Assembly: GCF_047301505.1 (NCBI RefSeq)
Contig: NZ_CP154840.1
Span: 3,348,001-3,412,000 of the forward strand
Direction: 5' to 3'
Length of the DNA: 64,000 bases
DNA from: Lysinibacillus_B sp031181585
GTDB lineage: Bacteria; Bacillota; Bacilli; Bacillales_A; Planococcaceae
Under the pieces are notes generated by a model. That model was not told the origin of the DNA, ran no database searches, and was given only the letters and a program-made list of their open reading frames with translations. A program made the position numbers and the translations under genes. Numbering within the stretch: position 1 is the first letter of the stretch; the number at the start of each line of letters is the position of its first letter. Positions 1-7,312 of the stretch are shown here, piece by piece.

Positions 1-33
1 TTCTTGCACTGTCAAGAAGCCGCTTTTAATTAT

Positions 34-729
34 TTATTTTGTATTTTTTTCCTCACGATGAGCCCGTATTTCTTCCCAGCGTTCCTTCGCCATCTCTACT
101 ACTTTGGCTTCACCACCCACCCGCTGGCTTTCAATCACTTTTGAAAAGAAACGTGTAGCGTTTTCTATATCATTCAGGCGACGGGATAATTCTGCTATCA
201 TATACATAATACGTGCTGCCGACATTTGTGTACTTGCGTAATCTTCTGTAGAGAAGGACTCCATATATTGATCACGTGCAATTGCCATAAAACGCTTCTC
301 CTGCATCTCATTGTGAAGAGAGCGGTAAAACCAAGCTACTCGAAGGGCAAGACCTGCCTTTGCTACATGCTTTTCTTTTTTGATATTCGCACATAATAAA
401 GCAAGCTTATATACTTGAATTGCCTGAAAAACTGTACGTTCCTCTTTAAAATCATGCTGTACCCACTTATCCGTAATCTGGCTCTTGATCTCTTCCGCCG
501 TTCCGGGAGCAAAATAACGTGAAAAATCCTCTGTAAATGAAAAACCGCAATGTTCACAAACAAAGACATTATAGTACATAGCTGGAACATCACCCTCTGC
601 ATAAACGGGCATAAAGTCCGTATCTGTTTCTGAGACTTTGATGAATTTTGAACGAACTTTTAGTGTTGAAAAGTTCTTTTTACAATGCAGACATTCGACT
701 TTCTTTTCATAGTAGGGTGAAATCTCCAT
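34..729 (-). CDS. DUF2225 family protein
   Basis: A 231-residue soluble protein recognised as the DUF2225 family found in Bacillales and Clostridia; no biochemical role is established. Two CxxC pairs (C13/C16 in an ECLHCKK context and C58/C61 in VCEHCGF) suggest a zinc ribbon in the first 65 residues. The rest is helical and reads like TPR-type repeats, which would fit a scaffold role. The start is preceded by a purine-rich AAAAAAG stretch on the minus strand. It is divergent from yutM. The start and overall call are secure; the function is unknown. Confidence 0.85.
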   Translation of the reverse strand: MEISPYYEKKVECLHCKKNFSTLKVRSKFIKVSETDTDFMPVYAEGDVPAMYYNVFVCEHCGFSFTEDFSRYFAPGTAEEIKSQITDKWVQHDFKEERTVFQAIQVYKLALLCANIKKEKHVAKAGLALRVAWFYRSLHNEMQEKRFMAIARDQYMESFSTEDYASTQMSAARIMYMIAELSRRLNDIENATRFFSKVIESQRVGGEAKVVEMAKERWEEIRAHREEKNTK

Positions 730-828
730 CTTTTTTCATTCCTTCGCATAGATTAGTATTATGCCTATTATAACAATTTTTAGCATATAAGTATCAATTT
801 TATTTGATTGATTTTCAAATCAGTTTTG

Positions 829-858
829 TTGTCATAACGGAAACACAATTGATATGAT
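829..858 (+). promoter_or_regulatory. sigma-A-like promoter of yutM
   Basis: TTGTCA (829-834) and TATGAT (853-858) are separated by 18 bp. The predicted transcription start near 865 lies downstream of an in-frame ATG at 854 and upstream of the ATG at 881. This is the main reason to place the yutM start at 881. Confidence 0.6.
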
Positions 859-880
859 AGAGGAAAGGAAGGTGACTGTG

Positions 881-1255
881 ATGACAAATGAAAAACAAGT
901 AATCATTTTAACAGAGGCTGCGTCTTTCCAGATCAAGGAAATGATGAAACATAACGAAGAAGAAGGCTCATATTTACGCGTCGCAGTTCGCGGTGGCGGC
1001 TGCAGCGGTCTTTCATACGGCATGAATTTCGATAACAACAGAAGCGATGATGACTTTTCAGATGAACAATTCGGCCTGCAGATTATTGTAAGTAAAGAGG
1101 ATGCCGCTATTTTACAAGGGACGACAATCGATTATAAACAATCTCTGCTCGGCGGCGGTTTTACAATTGATAATCCAAATGCTATTGCTTCATGCGGATG
1201 TGGTACTTCATTCCGTGCTCCTCAACGCGAAGGTACACCCGAAGTATGTGATTAA
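881..1255 (+). CDS. yutM: HesB/IscA-type iron-sulfur carrier (YutM/SufA-like)
   Basis: A 124-residue A-type Fe-S carrier that would pass clusters from the Suf scaffold to apo-proteins. The three invariant cysteines of the family are visible: one in the GGGCSGLSY motif and a C-terminal CGCG pair just before the SFRAP ending. The ATG at 881 has a GGAAGGTG ribosome site 8 bases upstream; the earlier in-frame ATG at 854 overlaps the -10 box and is rejected. In B. subtilis the same gene lies beside yutJ and yuzB, as here, and the suf operon follows about 20 kb later in this window. The family call is very secure. Confidence 0.93.
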   Translation: MTNEKQVIILTEAASFQIKEMMKHNEEEGSYLRVAVRGGGCSGLSYGMNFDNNRSDDDFSDEQFGLQIIVSKEDAAILQGTTIDYKQSLLGGGFTIDNPNAIASCGCGTSFRAPQREGTPEVCD

Positions 1256-1340
1256 CAAGAAGAAAAGCACATTCTCAGCTGCTTACGCTGTCTAGAATGA
1301 TCAGCTATTCCCGTTTCACAAATGATTTGTTCTATACTAA

Positions 1341-1377
1341 AAAATGCTTTCAAGGAAAGGTCCTTGAAAGCATTTTT
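1341..1377. terminator. bidirectional intrinsic terminator between yutM and yutJ
   Basis: A perfect 16-bp stem (AAAATGCTTTCAAGGA with its complement) around the loop AAGG, with A-rich and T-rich flanks on both sides. It serves the convergent genes yutM (+) and yutJ (-). Confidence 0.9.
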
Positions 1378-1392
1378 ATTTTTATTGGTAAT

Positions 1393-2463
1393 TTAGTTGT
1401 CGTTTTGACGTTTGTACATCCAAAGCAGCCCCGATTTCATTAGGCGGGCAATGCGTCCTGTTACTGTTGTATCAGCAAGATGCACGAAGCCTTGTTTCTT
1501 GCCTAAAGAGCCCATAAAGCCTTTTAGCTTAATATCCGGCATCTTCTCCGGCAATGTCATACCGCTCCAGCGTGTTTTTAATACTTTCACTACACGTTCT
1601 GCCTGCTCTTCCGCAAGTTGTGCCGTTGGAGGCAGATCAGATGAAGCACAGTCACCTATTACATAGATATGCTCATCATCCGGTAAATTGAAATATTGAG
1701 TAACAATCGGGCGGCCAAATTTATCCTTCTCCGCCTCCATGTCACGAACAATCTTCACTGGCTGAACACCTGCTGTCCATACAATTGCATCTGCTTCGAT
1801 CACTTGGTCATGATTGTATAGGCGGTTCGGTTCTACACGTGTAATATTTGATTGTGCAATAACTTCTACGTTATGTTTCTCAAACCAGGATTTCACGTAG
1901 TTGCTCAGTTTTTCCGGGAAGTCGCGTAAAATGCGGTGGGAGCGGTCAAACAATTTAACTTTTAAATCTGAACGGCTTTCACGCAATTCGCTCGCAAGCT
2001 CAATCCCAGAAAGCCCAGCGCCTACGATTGCTACTGTTGAACCTGGCGGCAGCCCGCAAACCTTTTCAAATGTACTGCGGGAATTAGCAATTGTCTGAAT
2101 ACTGTACGTATACTCTTCTGCTCCCGGTACACCATGATATTTATCTTCACAGCCTAATGCAATAACTAAATCATTATATTCAATAACCCGTCCATCTTCT
2201 AGATATACAGCTTTTTCTTCACGATCGATGCGGATTACCTCACCGTACACTTTTTGTAAACGTTCATGCTCTGGAAATGCCACACGGATTTCCTTGTCTG
2301 TAGAAGTACCTGCAGCTAGCGCATAAAACTCTGTTTTTAAGCTATGGAAAGGGGTACGATCTATTAAAATAATTTCTGTATCGGCTGGTAAATTATTCGG
2401 TAAAAGGCGCAGTAATACACGCATATTTCCATAACCGCCGCCTAATAAAACTAGTTTATTCAT
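1393..2463 (-). CDS. yutJ: Type II NADH dehydrogenase-like FAD oxidoreductase (YutJ)
   Basis: A 356-residue pyridine-nucleotide-disulfide oxidoreductase of the NDH-2 type. Such enzymes move electrons from NADH to the quinone pool at the membrane face. An FAD-binding GGGYGN motif lies at residues 8-13, a second GAGLSG dinucleotide fold near 148, and the FAD-closing YVIGDCA motif near 268. It lacks the long C-terminal amphipathic tail of classical Ndh, so the exact electron acceptor is uncertain. The upstream region has a well-formed promoter overlapped by a Rex-type operator (see 2532-2549), which supports a role in NADH oxidation. An AAGGAG site precedes the ATG. Confidence 0.85.
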   Translation of the reverse strand: MNKLVLLGGGYGNMRVLLRLLPNNLPADTEIILIDRTPFHSLKTEFYALAAGTSTDKEIRVAFPEHERLQKVYGEVIRIDREEKAVYLEDGRVIEYNDLVIALGCEDKYHGVPGAEEYTYSIQTIANSRSTFEKVCGLPPGSTVAIVGAGLSGIELASELRESRSDLKVKLFDRSHRILRDFPEKLSNYVKSWFEKHNVEVIAQSNITRVEPNRLYNHDQVIEADAIVWTAGVQPVKIVRDMEAEKDKFGRPIVTQYFNLPDDEHIYVIGDCASSDLPPTAQLAEEQAERVVKVLKTRWSGMTLPEKMPDIKLKGFMGSLGKKQGFVHLADTTVTGRIARLMKSGLLWMYKRQNDN

Positions 2464-2520
2464 AATGTTCTCCTTTATTTATTCCATCATTCTAGTATGT
2501 TCACAAAGTCTCCATAAACG

Positions 2521-2549
2521 AGTATAGCTGATTGTGAGAAGTTTCACAA
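2521..2549 (-). promoter_or_regulatory. sigma-A-like promoter of yutJ
   Basis: On the minus strand TTGTGA (complement of 2544-2549) and TATACT (complement of 2521-2526) are separated by 17 bp. The -35 box and spacer lie inside the proximal Rex-like operator, an arrangement suited to repression. Confidence 0.6.
2532..2549. promoter_or_regulatory. Rex-like operator, proximal copy
   Basis: TTGTGAGAAGTTTCACAA matches the Rex consensus TTGTGAA-N4-TTCACAA at all but one position. It overlaps the yutJ -35 box. The core TGTGA-N6-TCACA also fits Bacillus Fnr sites, so Fnr is the main alternative. The choice of Rex rests on the NADH-dehydrogenase target and the outer TT/AA bases. Confidence 0.6.
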
Positions 2550-2564
2550 TATGTTATCGTCATT

Positions 2565-2582
2565 TTGTGAAACTTTTCACAA
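2565..2582. promoter_or_regulatory. Rex-like operator, distal copy
   Basis: TTGTGAAACTTTTCACAA is a perfect match to TTGTGAA-N4-TTCACAA. It begins exactly 33 bp from the start of the proximal copy, about three helical turns, so both sites face the same side of the DNA. It also lies about 60 bp upstream of yuzB and could affect that gene. Confidence 0.65.
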
Positions 2583-2644
2583 GTAATGTGGATTGACTAA
2601 AAATATAAATGCTAGTAGCATACAATGAGTGAGGTGACAAAGGC

Positions 2645-2881
2645 ATGAATCCTATGGTTGAGTTCTGTATTAGCAATTTGGCAAATGGTGCACAGGAAAC
2701 ATTAGAAGCATTAGAAAAAGACCCGAATATCGACGTATTAGAATACGGATGTCTTAGTTACTGTACGAAATGTGCAAGCAACTTCTATGCCGTCGTTAAT
2801 GGCGACCTTGTCGAAGCTGACACACCTGGCGAACTGACAGAAAAAATCTATGCATATATTGAAGAAAATCCTTTATGGTGA
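2645..2881 (+). CDS. yuzB: YuzB family protein (DUF1450)
   Basis: A 78-residue conserved small protein next to yutJ and yutM in B. subtilis and here. Four cysteines are seen: C8 and a cluster C36/C40/C43 in a YGCLSYCTKC context, a pattern able to bind metal or an Fe-S cluster. No function is established. The upstream GTGAGGTGA element gives a ribosome site, and TTGACT-N17-TAGCAT is a possible promoter. The position between an NADH dehydrogenase homologue and Fe-S genes makes a redox-linked role plausible but unproven. Confidence 0.85.
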   Translation: MNPMVEFCISNLANGAQETLEALEKDPNIDVLEYGCLSYCTKCASNFYAVVNGDLVEADTPGELTEKIYAYIEENPLW

Positions 2882-3026
2882 AAAAGTATATTTGTGCCTT
2901 ATTAGCTGCAACAGATGCTTAATATGAGCTCTTCGAAGAACGATTTAGAGTGATCTCGAGCAGCTGGTACAAATATGCAGGCAGCTCTAATAAATTGACC
3001 ATTATTATTTCCTATTCTTTTAAACA

Positions 3027-3052
3027 AACGTTGATTCTTTCAGCGTTTTTTC
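3027..3052 (+). terminator. intrinsic terminator downstream of yuzB
   Basis: Stem AACGTTGA / TCAGCGTT (one wobble pair) followed by TTTTTTC and a long T-rich run, about 145 bp after the yuzB stop. The stretch between holds an imperfect dyad (ATTAGCTGC near 2900, GCAGCTCTAAT near 2981) and no gene. Confidence 0.65.
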
Positions 3053-3079
3053 TTTTTTTCCCTATATCAACAAAAGAAA

Positions 3080-3371
3080 ACCGCATCTTTATTCAAGATG
3101 CGGTCAGAGTAAAGACAAAGTCGTTTTTCGACTTTGTCTTTACGTTTTTTTAGATAGATTTTTTAAATGAAGGTTTTACCCAGCCTGTCTTGAAAACGCT
3201 TGCCAGACAAGGCGTGCCGACGAGCGAAGACGCGAATAGAACCTAAGTTCATGAGCGAATGGCTCTTTATTTGCGACGAAAGCGAAGCGGCAGGAGCAGA
3301 CGAGCGAAGCAAGCAACGATGAATGAAAGCGTTTGTCAACAGGCTGACCGCATCTTTATTCAAGATGCGGT
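3080..3371. repeat. Terminator-nested repeat element, copy 1 (242 bp plus duplicated hairpin)
   Basis: The element core is 3105-3346, beginning CAGAG and ending AACAGGCTG. It is flanked by two identical 25-bp copies (3080-3104 and 3347-3371) of the hairpin with arms ACCGCATC and GATGCGGT. Inside are a 15-bp perfect hairpin (arms 3109-3123 and 3129-3143) and an inner inverted pair, CAGCCTGTCTTGAAAACGCTT at 3181 against the complement of 3326-3346. Read in the yutF direction, the proximal hairpin contains the last yutF codons and stop, and the distal hairpin keeps the T-tract. Copy 2 lies at 41446-41702 with the same core and a different hairpin. Confidence 0.85.
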
Positions 3372-4120
3372 AACTGGGATAAATCCTCCACTACGTATGT
3401 TGGCTGTGTCGGCTTTCCTTTCACTATTTCCATAGGGGTAACACCCGTATTCACATGGACAGTCGTACAGCCGAAATTGATACCGCATAAAATATCGGTA
3501 TCATAATTGTCTCCTACCATCACAAGTTCATCACGCACCAGGCCATGCTCTTCTGCAATCATTTCCAGCATGACAGGTGATGGCTTCCCAATGAACAATG
3601 GCTCTACTCCACAAACATTAGCAACCATGCGAACAAAGGAACCATTCCCAGGCAAGAAGCCTTCCTCGCTCGGGAAACGAATATCTTCATTCGTTCCAAT
3701 CAGTTTAGCACCGCGTTGTACTGTTAAGCAGGCATCTGCAATACGGGCATAGCCGATTGACCGATCGATGCCCATGACAAGCACGTCTACTTCACTCTCT
3801 TCTGAAACAATGATGCCCTCTGCCTCCAGCGCATGTCGAATTCCTTCAGAGCCAATGACCTGAACCTTTGCTGTCCCATAGTTTTTTGCTACATATTTAG
3901 CTGTTGTCAATGCACTGGAATAGATATGCTCTCGCTTAGCCTGAATATCAATTGCAGCAAGCGCCTGCTGTAATTGCTCCGGTGTCTTCGATGAATTATT
4001 CGTTACGAAAAACGGCTCATTTCCTTCAGCTTGCAAATGATGAATAAATTCAACAGCAGTAGGAATACCCAATTTCCCCCGGTAGACTGTCCCATCTAAA
4101 TCAAAGCAAAAACGCTTCAT
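3356..4120 (-). CDS. yutF: HAD-superfamily IIA phosphatase (YutF)
   Basis: A 254-residue HAD subclass IIA hydrolase of the NagD/YutF type, a cytosolic phosphatase of sugar or nucleotide phosphates with undefined substrate. The four HAD motifs are visible: DLDGT at residues 7-11 (nucleophile D7, general acid D9), VTNNS near 39, a lysine in GKPSP near 178, and GDNYDTD near 198. It is one base from yutE upstream, so the pair is probably translated together. The last codons (PHLE-stop) lie inside the proximal terminator hairpin of the repeat at 3347-3371. Confidence 0.93.
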   Translation of the reverse strand: MKRFCFDLDGTVYRGKLGIPTAVEFIHHLQAEGNEPFFVTNNSSKTPEQLQQALAAIDIQAKREHIYSSALTTAKYVAKNYGTAKVQVIGSEGIRHALEAEGIIVSEESEVDVLVMGIDRSIGYARIADACLTVQRGAKLIGTNEDIRFPSEEGFLPGNGSFVRMVANVCGVEPLFIGKPSPVMLEMIAEEHGLVRDELVMVGDNYDTDILCGINFGCTTVHVNTGVTPMEIVKGKPTQPTYVVEDLSQLPHLE

Positions 4121-4121
4121 C

Positions 4122-4571
4122 TTATTTATCCTCGGGTAAAAAAGCAGAAACAGGACCTAATTCATTTGTTAAATAATCCTGTACTTTTGGCGGAAATTCT
4201 TTTATAGCAGGCAGGCTTGATGTTAATACATCCAGCACCTCTTGATCATTGACTTGAATGAATTCGCGTACAAGCATTTTACGTAATCCGACAACTGCTT
4301 TTAGCGGAGCATCCATTTCCTCGGTAATAACCTTTTCATCGACAAGGATATCGATAATGTCTTCATAGCTCCCTGGATCACGCATGATGAAGCCATCAAT
4401 CATTAAGTTGCCAACATCCATCATCGATTCCATCAAGTTATGACCGATACGTTGAAGCGCAAGTTTATTGACCGTTGAATCCAACCAGCCTGTATGATCC
4501 TCCAATATGGCGATTAGTTCATTAATATGTTGTAAGTTTAACGTAATCTTGTTACGATCTACGAAGTACAT
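4122..4571 (-). CDS. yutE: DUF86/HepT-like protein (YutE)
   Basis: A 149-residue helical protein of the DUF86 family, which includes the HepT toxins of HepT-MntA modules. No MntA-type nucleotidyltransferase partner is adjacent; instead the gene is coupled to yutF, as in B. subtilis. The RX4-6HXY ribonuclease motif of HepT is not evident: the matching stretch reads RKMLVREF, without the histidine. A housekeeping, non-toxin role is therefore more likely, but this is inference. The ATG has the GGAGG-type site GGAGGCAGT seven or so bases upstream. Confidence 0.82.
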   Translation of the reverse strand: MYFVDRNKITLNLQHINELIAILEDHTGWLDSTVNKLALQRIGHNLMESMMDVGNLMIDGFIMRDPGSYEDIIDILVDEKVITEEMDAPLKAVVGLRKMLVREFIQVNDQEVLDVLTSSLPAIKEFPPKVQDYLTNELGPVSAFLPEDK

Positions 4572-4659
4572 GATGTACTGCCTCCAATCAATAAATGTTG
4601 ATACTGTTTTCTTATCTATAGTACCATATTCTTTAGAATTGGAAGGAGCTTTCGCAATA

Positions 4660-4926
4660 ATGGAACGATTTTTCTTATATGACGATGTAGAAGATACAAA
4701 AACGCGCTTTGTAAGTTTTACAGGGCGAACACAGCGCTATGATCTAGCGATTCTGCAAAGCAGCCGTTTCTTTGGAAAAGTGCTTGTGCTGGATATCCAG
4801 TTCGGCAGATTTGCCATCATTGGATCTGATGATGTAGAGGAGCCTGGCTACCTGGAGCATGTATACAACCGCACTGAGGAAGAAGCAGCAGATTTACGGG
4901 AATATTTACGTGAATTATTAGGTTAA
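4660..4926 (+). CDS. DUF3055 (SAV0927-type) small protein
   Basis: An 88-residue conserved protein of Bacillales with the typical opening MERFFLYDDVEDTKTRFVSF and the later IQFGRFAIIG and EEPGYLEH segments. Its function is unknown. The reading frame stays open upstream to 4507, but GGAAGGAG at 4641-4648 points to the ATG at 4660, which also matches the family start. It is transcribed against yutE and yutD. The 136 bp after it hold one dyad (CTATAGAAA near 4953, TTTCTATAG near 4971) and the terminator of yutD. Confidence 0.8.
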   Translation: MERFFLYDDVEDTKTRFVSFTGRTQRYDLAILQSSRFFGKVLVLDIQFGRFAIIGSDDVEEPGYLEHVYNRTEEEAADLREYLRELLG

Positions 4927-5063
4927 GAAGGATTAATTGCTTCCTTGAGCAGCTATAGAAATACATAGGTTTTTCTATAGGTTAAAAATAATCACTTTCT
5001 TATCATGATCACCTGGCTTCAGAAGTTGTCTGGTCTCATTCACTATCCACAGCAATCAGACTG

Positions 5064-5094
5064 AAAAAAGAGATGGCAAACGCCATCTCTTTTT
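5064..5094. terminator. bidirectional terminator between the DUF3055 gene and yutD
   Basis: A perfect stem AAAAAGAGATGGC / GCCATCTCTTTTT with loop AAAC. It overlaps the yutD stop codon region and ends both convergent genes. Confidence 0.88.
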
Positions 5095-5413
5095 ATTCTA
5101 CGGGCTGTTCTGTTTCTACTTCTTGAATAGGTGCGGGCGCCTTCCCGACCTTTTTCACGATAAAATACGCACAGCCGAAATTACAATATTCGTACAAGTA
5201 ATCTTGCAGCGTACTAATTTTCGTATCAAATGTCGATTTCTGATTTTTATCATCATAGAAGCCCTTCAATCTAAGCTGTCCGTAGCCCCAGTCGCCGACG
5301 ATATAATCATACTTCACTAAAATGTCCGAATAACGGGCTAAAAAGTCCTCTTCTTTAAAGCCTTCCCTTACATCTTCCAACAATTCATACATATAGCCTT
5401 CTACAAGTATCAT
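5093..5413 (-). CDS. yutD: YutD family protein (DUF1027)
   Basis: A 106-residue protein with the diagnostic YutD core: YEL(L)EDVREGF near the start, then YSDILVKYDYIVGDWGYGQLRLKGFYDD in the middle (given here as a segment around residues 27-54). The C-terminal YLYEYCNFGCAYFIVKK carries a CNFGC pair. No biochemical function is known; the gene is conserved across Bacillales and Lactobacillales and normally sits near lipA, as here. A GGTGGTGG-type ribosome site precedes the start. Confidence 0.88.
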   Translation of the reverse strand: MILVEGYMYELLEDVREGFKEEDFLARYSDILVKYDYIVGDWGYGQLRLKGFYDDKNQKSTFDTKISTLQDYLYEYCNFGCAYFIVKKVGKAPAPIQEVETEQPVE

Positions 5414-5464
5414 GAATCCACCACCAATCTATTATCACCATGTTAAGTAAACTACGGCTTGAAA

Positions 5465-6391
5465 TCAACTCGTTTGTGTATCATGAAGAAGCCGCTCTTT
5501 CGCTGCAGCATTTACCTGCTCATCAGCATGATAGCTGCTTCGTACCAGCGGGCCTGCTTCACAATGAGAGAAGCCTTTTTCCATTGCAATTTTTCGAAGC
5601 TTGCCGAACTCAATCGGTGAATAGTATTTCTTTACTGGCAAATGCTTTTTCGTCGGCTGTAAATACTGTCCAATCGTCATGATATCCACGTTATTTGCAC
5701 GTAAGTCGTCCATTACCTCTAAAATTTCCTCCCATGTTTCTCCAAGGCCAATCATGAGTGACGATTTTGTCGGAATATCCGGCTGCATCTCTTTTGCTTT
5801 TCGCAGAAATTCAAGTGAACGTTCATACTTAGCCTTTGCTCTTACTCTTGGCGTCAAGCGGCGAACTGTTTCGATATTATGGTTTAAAATATCCGGTTTA
5901 GCATCCATCAGCAATTGTAGGTTTTCTTCTACCCCTCCTAAATCAGATGGCAATACTTCTACAGACGTAAACGGTGCTTTTCGACGGATGGCACGAATTG
6001 TCTCAGCAAGCACGCCTGAGCCTCCGTCCTTTAAATCATCACGTGCCACCATTGTGATGACGACATGCTTCAAGTCCATAATTTTTACTGAATCTGCTAC
6101 ACGTTCCGGCTCTGCTAAATCAAGCTCTGTTGGAAGGCCTGTTTTCACCGCACAGAAGCGGCAGGCACGCGTACACACTGATCCTAAAATCATCATTGTT
6201 GCCGTACGTCTTTCACCCCAGCATTCATGGATATTAGGGCAGCGCGCTTCTTCACATACGGTATGCAGATTATTTTCACGCATTAACTTTTTCAGCGCTT
6301 TGTATTCGTCATTTGTATTTAACTTTATTTTTAACCATTCCGGTTTGCGTACGTGATCTTCTTTATTATTCGTTGGTTTGCAAGATGTCAT
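5465..6391 (-). CDS. lipA: Lipoyl synthase
   Basis: A 308-residue radical-SAM enzyme that inserts two sulfurs into protein-bound octanoyl chains, giving lipoyl cofactor on E2 subunits and GcvH. The auxiliary [4Fe-4S] cluster cysteines are C46, C51 and C57 (CEEARCPNIHEC), and the radical-SAM triad is C73, C77 and C80 (CTRACRFC). The near-invariant closing GPLVRSSYHADEQ segment is present. The long N-terminal extension before KPEWLK is normal in Bacillus. The sacrificial auxiliary cluster ties it to the Suf system at 20.6-25.9 kb, and GcvH at 40.4 kb is a likely substrate. Confidence 0.97.
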   Translation of the reverse strand: MTSCKPTNNKEDHVRKPEWLKIKLNTNDEYKALKKLMRENNLHTVCEEARCPNIHECWGERRTATMMILGSVCTRACRFCAVKTGLPTELDLAEPERVADSVKIMDLKHVVITMVARDDLKDGGSGVLAETIRAIRRKAPFTSVEVLPSDLGGVEENLQLLMDAKPDILNHNIETVRRLTPRVRAKAKYERSLEFLRKAKEMQPDIPTKSSLMIGLGETWEEILEVMDDLRANNVDIMTIGQYLQPTKKHLPVKKYYSPIEFGKLRKIAMEKGFSHCEAGPLVRSSYHADEQVNAAAKERLLHDTQTS

Positions 6392-6500
6392 GAAATTCGC
6401 CCCTTATCGATGTCCCATAATTTTCACTACTCTATTGATGTCAATGTATCATATATTCGAGGTAACCAACAACCAGCTTTTTAAATTATCCTGCGATTTA

Positions 6501-7271
6501 TTAATCATACGGTACAGGTACCTCTAGAGATGGCTGAACACCTTCTCCCCCGCCATCTGTATAAATGTGCGGCACAGTGCCTCGAATTAGACCGATTGCC
6601 ACTGGAATATACTGTTCTACTGTAGCAGATTTACTCGCAAATGGAATAATAATTTGCACGTTCACTTCTAAATGTATACTTACCTCTACGTAGGCATTGT
6701 TAATGCCGAACTCTCGAATCGTCGATTGAACATCACTATGAACATTCCCAATGATATGAAACCTGATAGGAATTCGAGGACCTAGATTCCCTAATATCGG
6801 AAGATTCAATGCCTGCCCCATTGGCACAAAGAATACAATACCGTCCCCTGCCTCCATACGCCCTACATCATATTCAACATTTTCAAGATTAGGTAAGTGC
6901 GCAAGATCACCGTTTTCTGCCTGCTCTAAATATTCTTTAACAAGAGATGTTGTTTCGGCACGTACTTGATTGATGATATCTGTATTGAATTTTGTTGTCA
7001 CCATTTCACTCGTACCAGGCGGAAGGTCGACAATAATATCATTCACATCCAATACACTTGATGTTCTTGAATTAATTGCTTTACTGACGACATAGGATGC
7101 GACCTTCTCTGTCTGTATCTCAGCGTAATCCAGATAAACCGGCATAATGCGGCTGTTCACAAAATAAAGTGAAACGATGATCATAATAAGTAAACTAACA
7201 AATAATAGCGTAAGCCTTGTAGAAGCCTTCTTTCCTCGCTTGAAACGCATTCTACGCCTTTTATGAAACAA
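6501..7271 (-). CDS. yunB: Sporulation protein YunB
   Basis: A 256-residue membrane-anchored protein with a basic N-terminus (KRRRMRFKRGKK), one transmembrane segment at about residues 20-38, and a beta-rich extracytoplasmic domain. It matches YunB, a sigma-E-dependent sporulation protein of B. subtilis. Its presence is the clearest sign that the organism forms endospores. In B. subtilis a LytH-type peptidase gene (yunA) lies between lipA and yunB; here the 109-bp gap contains no such gene. Confidence 0.9.
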   Translation of the reverse strand: MFHKRRRMRFKRGKKASTRLTLLFVSLLIMIIVSLYFVNSRIMPVYLDYAEIQTEKVASYVVSKAINSRTSSVLDVNDIIVDLPPGTSEMVTTKFNTDIINQVRAETTSLVKEYLEQAENGDLAHLPNLENVEYDVGRMEAGDGIVFFVPMGQALNLPILGNLGPRIPIRFHIIGNVHSDVQSTIREFGINNAYVEVSIHLEVNVQIIIPFASKSATVEQYIPVAIGLIRGTVPHIYTDGGGEGVQPSLEVPVPYD

Positions 7272-7312
7272 AAAAAGCCCCCCTATTCTACCATATGAAT
7301 GGGGGATTTTTT

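Noticed and set aside
3163..3363. Open frame across the repeat element, sharing a peptide (MNLGSIRVFARR...) with 41331-41621
   Set aside because: The shared peptide follows from the shared DNA of the two repeat copies. There is no ribosome site, the frames diverge outside the conserved block, and the 41-bp indel and flanks do not preserve coding.
4122..4571. HepT-MntA toxin-antitoxin module
   Set aside because: No MntA nucleotidyltransferase next to the DUF86 gene and the HepT catalytic motif is not evident.
5679..6356. 225-codon frame antisense to lipA
   Set aside because: It lies entirely opposite a secure lipA gene, its composition (Ser/Arg rich) is that of a shadow frame, and it has no ribosome site.
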